Source of the DNA: Nitratireductor aquibiodomus NL21 = JCM 21793
GTDB taxonomy: Bacteria; Pseudomonadota; Alphaproteobacteria; Rhizobiales; Rhizobiaceae
NCBI RefSeq assembly: GCF_000615975.1
Contig: NZ_BAMP01000040.1
Span: forward strand, 1 to 36,264
Length of the DNA stretch: 36,264 nt
Direction of reading: 5' to 3'
In this document: piece after piece, positions 33,289 to 36,264 of the stretch
Layout of the letters: each line of letters starts with the position of its first letter
How positions within the stretch are numbered: position 1 is the stretch's first letter
Position numbers and translations under genes: made by a program
Notes under the pieces: generated by a model
What the model was told of the DNA's origin: nothing
The model's database searches: none
The model's input: the letters and a program-made list of their open reading frames with translations, nothing else

Positions 33289-34257
33289 ATGCGACTTGCA
33301 GTCCCCGCTATCACCGTCGCTTTTCTCACCCTCCTTGCCAATGGAGCCACGGCGGATCCTGCACGATGGAAAAGCGAGGGCTGGAAGACCGATTTTTCGC
33401 GGATGTCTGTCCAACATGAGGAAATCCGCTCAGGTGGCCCGCCCCGCGACGGCATCCCGTCCATCGACAATCCCCGTTTTAGCCCGGCGTCGAGCCTGAC
33501 CGATCTCGCGGACCGTGAACCGTTGATCCAGCTCGTCATCAACGATACCGCACGAGCCTACCCGTTGCGGGTCCTGACCTGGCACGAGATCGTCAATGAT
33601 GAAGTCGAAGGCCGGCCCGTCGCCGTGACGTACTGCCCGTTGTGCAACGCTTCCATCGTTTTCGACCGTCGGCTGGAAGGCCGCGTACTGGAGTTCGGCA
33701 CCACGGGGAAACTCAGAAACTCCGATCTCGTCATGTATGACCGTGAGACGGAAAGCTGGTGGCAGCAATTCACCGGAACAGCCATCGCCGGTGAACTGGA
33801 AGGACAGAAGCTCTCCCTCATACCGTCACGCATTGTGTCTTTCGCCGCGTTCCGGCAGGCACATCCTGATGGCGCGGTTCTCGTTCCGGGCGATCCCGCC
33901 TTCCGGGATTATGGACGCAACCCCTATCGCGGCTATGACAGTTCTGCGGTCCCGTTCCTGTATTCGGGGGAGATGCCGGAAAACATTCCAGCCATGGCGC
34001 GGGTGGTGGTGATACGCGCACCAGAGGGCCCTGTCATTGTTAGCCTCGAAAGAGTAAGGCGGAACGGGTTCTCACAGGACGGGTACAGCATTGTCTACAT
34101 AGAGGGCGTGGCCTCCGCGCTCGATACCGGCGACATCGCACAGGGGCGTGAGGTGGGCACGGTGCGTGTGACGCATGACGGCAGGGATGTCGCCCATGAC
34201 ATCACCTTCGCGTTTGTCGCCCACGCTTTTCACCCGGACGTATCGATCATCGACTGA
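33289..34257 (+). CDS. DUF3179 domain exported protein
   Basis: A 322-residue protein. The signal peptide (VPAITVAFLTLLANGATA) is followed by the DUF3179 domain: DGIPSIDNPRFSP, REPLIQLVINDTARAYPLRVLTWHEIVND, the double-cysteine motif VTYCPLCNASIVFDRR, then FGTTGKLRNSDLVMYDRETESWWQQFTG and the C-terminal YSIVYIEGVASAL. The CPLC pair is invariant in the family and may bind metal or form a disulfide. The function is unknown. The start at 33289 is preferred over a longer frame that runs through the intergenic repeat. Confidence 0.9.
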   Translation: MRLAVPAITVAFLTLLANGATADPARWKSEGWKTDFSRMSVQHEEIRSGGPPRDGIPSIDNPRFSPASSLTDLADREPLIQLVINDTARAYPLRVLTWHEIVNDEVEGRPVAVTYCPLCNASIVFDRRLEGRVLEFGTTGKLRNSDLVMYDRETESWWQQFTGTAIAGELEGQKLSLIPSRIVSFAAFRQAHPDGAVLVPGDPAFRDYGRNPYRGYDSSAVPFLYSGEMPENIPAMARVVVIRAPEGPVIVSLERVRRNGFSQDGYSIVYIEGVASALDTGDIAQGREVGTVRVTHDGRDVAHDITFAFVAHAFHPDVSIID

Positions 34258-34284
34258 GGCACCGAAAGAGGTCCGGTGACCGCT

Positions 34285-35411
34285 CTATCGCACGATGGTC
34301 AAGCGCTCGGAGGCGCGGGTGATCGCCGTGTAAAGCCAGCGCTGACGCGTATCGCGGAAGGCGTAGCTCTCATCGAACAACACCACCTCATCCCACTGCG
34401 AACCCTGCGCCTTGTGAACGGTCAGCGCATACCCATAGTCAAAGTCGTCGAACCGCTTCTTCGTCTGCCAGGGTATGTCCGCGCCCGGATCCTCGAAGGC
34501 CGCCTTAAGGAGCTTGATTTTGGCGACACCGCGATCGGGATCGTCTTCCTCGGGCGAGACCAGAAGGTTGATGCCGGGTTTTACCGTCTCCTTGGAAGAG
34601 GTCATCACCTTCCAGAGCGACCCGTTCAACAGACCCTTGGCCGGATCGTTGCGCAGGCAGACCAGCTTGTCCCCGGCCTGCGGGTACTCGGCATCAAACC
34701 CTTTCAGCTCACGCAGCGCTGGTTGTAGCGCCGGCGGGTGCGGTTGGTGCCGACAAGCACCTGATCGGCCGACAGCACGAGATCCTGGTCGACTTCGGCC
34801 TTTGAAATCACCTTGGCCGCGCCATAATCGCCATGGGAAATCTCGCGTCCCTCGCGCACGTCGAGTGCAAGCTGGATAATCGGATTGTCGCGCGCCTGAC
34901 GGTGGATTTCCGTCAAAAGGTGATCCGGTTCGTGCTCGGTGAAAAACCCGCCGCCCGAGATCGGCGGAAGCTGGCCGGGATCGCCCAAAACCAGGATCGG
35001 CGTTCCGAACGACATCAGATCGCGGCCGAGCGCCTCGTCCACCATCGAACACTCGTCGATGATCACCATGGCCGCCTTGGCAATGGGGCTCTGGCGGTTG
35101 AGCGAGAAAGTCGGCGAAATGGACGTGCGGCCCGTCACCTCGTCCTCCACCTCCTCCTCGCCGCGCGGGCGATAGATCAGCGAATGGATGGTGCGTGCAT
35201 TTGTGGCCCCGCGCGAGCGCAGAACCTGGGCCGCCTTGCCGGTGAAAGCGGCAAACTGGACATCGCCATCCACGTGTTCGGCGAAATAGCGCGCCAGCGT
35301 GGTCTTGCCTGTTCCGGCATAGCCGAACAGACGGAAAATCTGGCTCTGACCGGCCTTCAGCCAGCTTGCCACGGCGTTCAGCGCCGCATCCTGTTGCGGG
35401 GAGAATTCCAT
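34285..35411 (-). pseudogene. RecD-like ATP-dependent DNA helicase, frameshifted
   Basis: A superfamily 1B helicase. Motifs: Q-motif FSPQQDAALNAV, Walker A GYAGTGKTTLA, Walker B VIIDECSMVD, LVLGDPGQLPPISGG (motif III), and IHRQARDNPII. The first frame ends shortly after LVGTNRTRRRYNQR (near 34716). Adding one base leads on to LRELKGFDAEYPQAGDKLVCLRND, then YALTVHKAQGSQWDEVVLFDE (motif V) and YTAITRASERLTIV (motif VI). The repaired protein has 375 residues, matching the short RecD-like family common in alphaproteobacteria. The base loss is again in a G/C run. Confidence 0.88.
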
Positions 35412-35458
35412 CCAGCCCAGAAAGCAGATTCGCCACCGTCTGAACAGGCCGCAGCGCT

Positions 35459-35931
35459 CTATTGATACGGTGTCAGGTTTCGGCCGGGCCAGGTGGTGAC
35501 AGGGGGCTCGGGCATGACGTCTTCATCCAGATGGCTCGTGACATAAAAGACATCATGCCAGAGCTCGTCATCCCCACCGTCATTCAGAACCCGAAGCATC
35601 ACGAGATAGCGTTTGCGGGCCCTCACCCCGCAGACAGGCGGCGAACGCAGACTGTATCGCCTGCGCCAGCGCTGGACCCGCTCGCGCACGACATAATAGC
35701 CGTTGCCGGCCGGGTCTTCGAAATCCGCCTCGATGATCATGCCGTGTCGCAGCGGTCGAACTTGCTTAACGGAAAGATTGTAGTGGATCTCCGCCGTGTT
35801 GTGATCGACGGTAAACCCGCCGCCCACCACATCGAGCAGAGGCCTCTTGTCAGGCGGTTCATGGATTATCCACCGATGGCAAACAAGAGGAGAGAGAGCG
35901 CGAATACGGACAGGAACAGCCGCCACGTCAC
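35459..35931 (-). pseudogene. Hypothetical membrane-anchored protein, probably frameshifted
   Basis: The conserved-looking part is HNTAEIHYNLSVKQVRPLRHGMIIEADFEDPAGNGYYVVRERVQRW to the end TWPGRNLTPYQ. In the continuous frame the N-terminus (MKHGDVAAVPVRIRALSPLVCHRW) looks unnatural. The next frame reads from a GTG at 35931 as TWRLFLSVFALSLLLFAIGG, an obvious membrane anchor, and one added G near 35870 joins it to IIHEPPDKRPLLDVVGGGF. The repaired protein has 157 residues with one transmembrane helix and a periplasmic domain. I do not recognise the family. The longest uninterrupted version begins near 35962. Confidence 0.55.
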
Positions 35932-36073
35932 CGTGCTTCATCGAGCTTCGCCATCCGACCACTCCGCCACGCTGCGTGGAGAAATAAGATAGCCGGCTAA
36001 TTATAGATATGCAAGTTGACGGTGCGGTCGGTCCGGTTCCGTTACCGGCAGGTTTCGTTGTCTCGGATTCGAT

Positions 36074-36264
36074 CTAGGGTCAGGACCTATTAATATGGTC
36101 GCAATGGTCGGCCTGATTTGTGCGGATACGCGAAGCAGGACCGCAGGAAGACTTCACGTCTTTCAAGGTCTTGCGACAAAGTAGGCCGTGCAAATCAGGC
36201 CGATCCGAAGGACGCTCGATAGACCGGCGATCTGCCGCGTCAAACCCCTTGACCGGGGGGGGGG
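36074..36264. repeat. Repeat with inverted arms at contig end
   Basis: 36074-36098 repeats 33047-33071. Beyond it, TCGGCCTGATTTG (36108-36120) and CAAATCAGGCCGA (36191-36203) are perfect 13-bp inverted arms 70 bp apart, as in a small non-coding transposable element. No open frame is seen from 35993 to the end. The window ends in ten G residues, which looks like a sequencing or assembly artefact. Confidence 0.55.

Overview
The window is high-GC alphaproteobacterial DNA. Two BA14K-family proteins, a TamB C-terminus, a tyrosine-recombinase element in tRNA-Lys, a P27-type small terminase and rhizobial-type intergenic repeats point to the order Hyphomicrobiales (Rhizobiales). A Phyllobacteriaceae-like host is a guess from general resemblance. 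The window probably reaches a contig end, because it finishes in ten G residues.

Layout. (1) 1-2463, left chromosome: the 3' end of tamB, a convergent hairpin, and a frameshifted pcm. (2) 2464-18418, a 15.9-kb integrated element bounded by 47-bp direct repeats, the right copy being the 3' part of an intact tRNA-Lys(CTT). Its left arm carries integrase, an AlpA-like regulator and a replication-type protein with a cluster of TGACCC/GGGTCA repeats inside the gene. The middle holds a HK97-type major capsid protein, HNH endonuclease, P27 small terminase and tail tape-measure protein. I find no large terminase, portal, protease or lysis gene. The right arm carries cargo: a small basic protein plus GNAT acetyltransferase, a leftward operon of five small, mostly exported proteins, a XRE repressor with divergent operators, and a YegP-like protein. 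This gene set (int, alpA-like, rep, TerS without TerL) resembles a phage satellite (PICI-like) more than a complete prophage. (3) 18449-36264, right chromosome: PhzF; a MacA/MacB-type exporter with split ATPase and permease; an endonuclease/exonuclease/phosphatase protein; two BA14K proteins; a divergent AraC regulator and phytanoyl-CoA-type dioxygenase; an LptA-like mini protein; a scar made of PilZ and dioxygenase gene fragments; PilZ; ilvC; TetR; lytic transglycosylase; pdxJ; a STAS/SpoIIAA-like protein; a DUF3179 protein; a RecD-like helicase; and repeats.

Sequence quality matters for reading this window. Seven clear frameshifts (pcm, capsid, tape measure, transglycosylase, pdxJ twice, helicase) and one probable one (35459-35931) are each repaired by adding one G or C, usually in a short G/C run, and each repair gives a full-length protein. 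They affect host and element genes alike, so uncorrected assembly errors explain them better than gene decay. I type them as pseudogenes because the reading frame is broken as given, but most are probably intact in the living genome.

How the genes work together: integrase with the arm and core sites moves the element in and out of tRNA-Lys; the AlpA-like and XRE regulators probably control excision and early genes; the rep protein and embedded repeats may be a replicon; TerS and capsid could redirect a helper phage's packaging. The chromosomal genes are ordinary housekeeping, envelope and regulatory functions.
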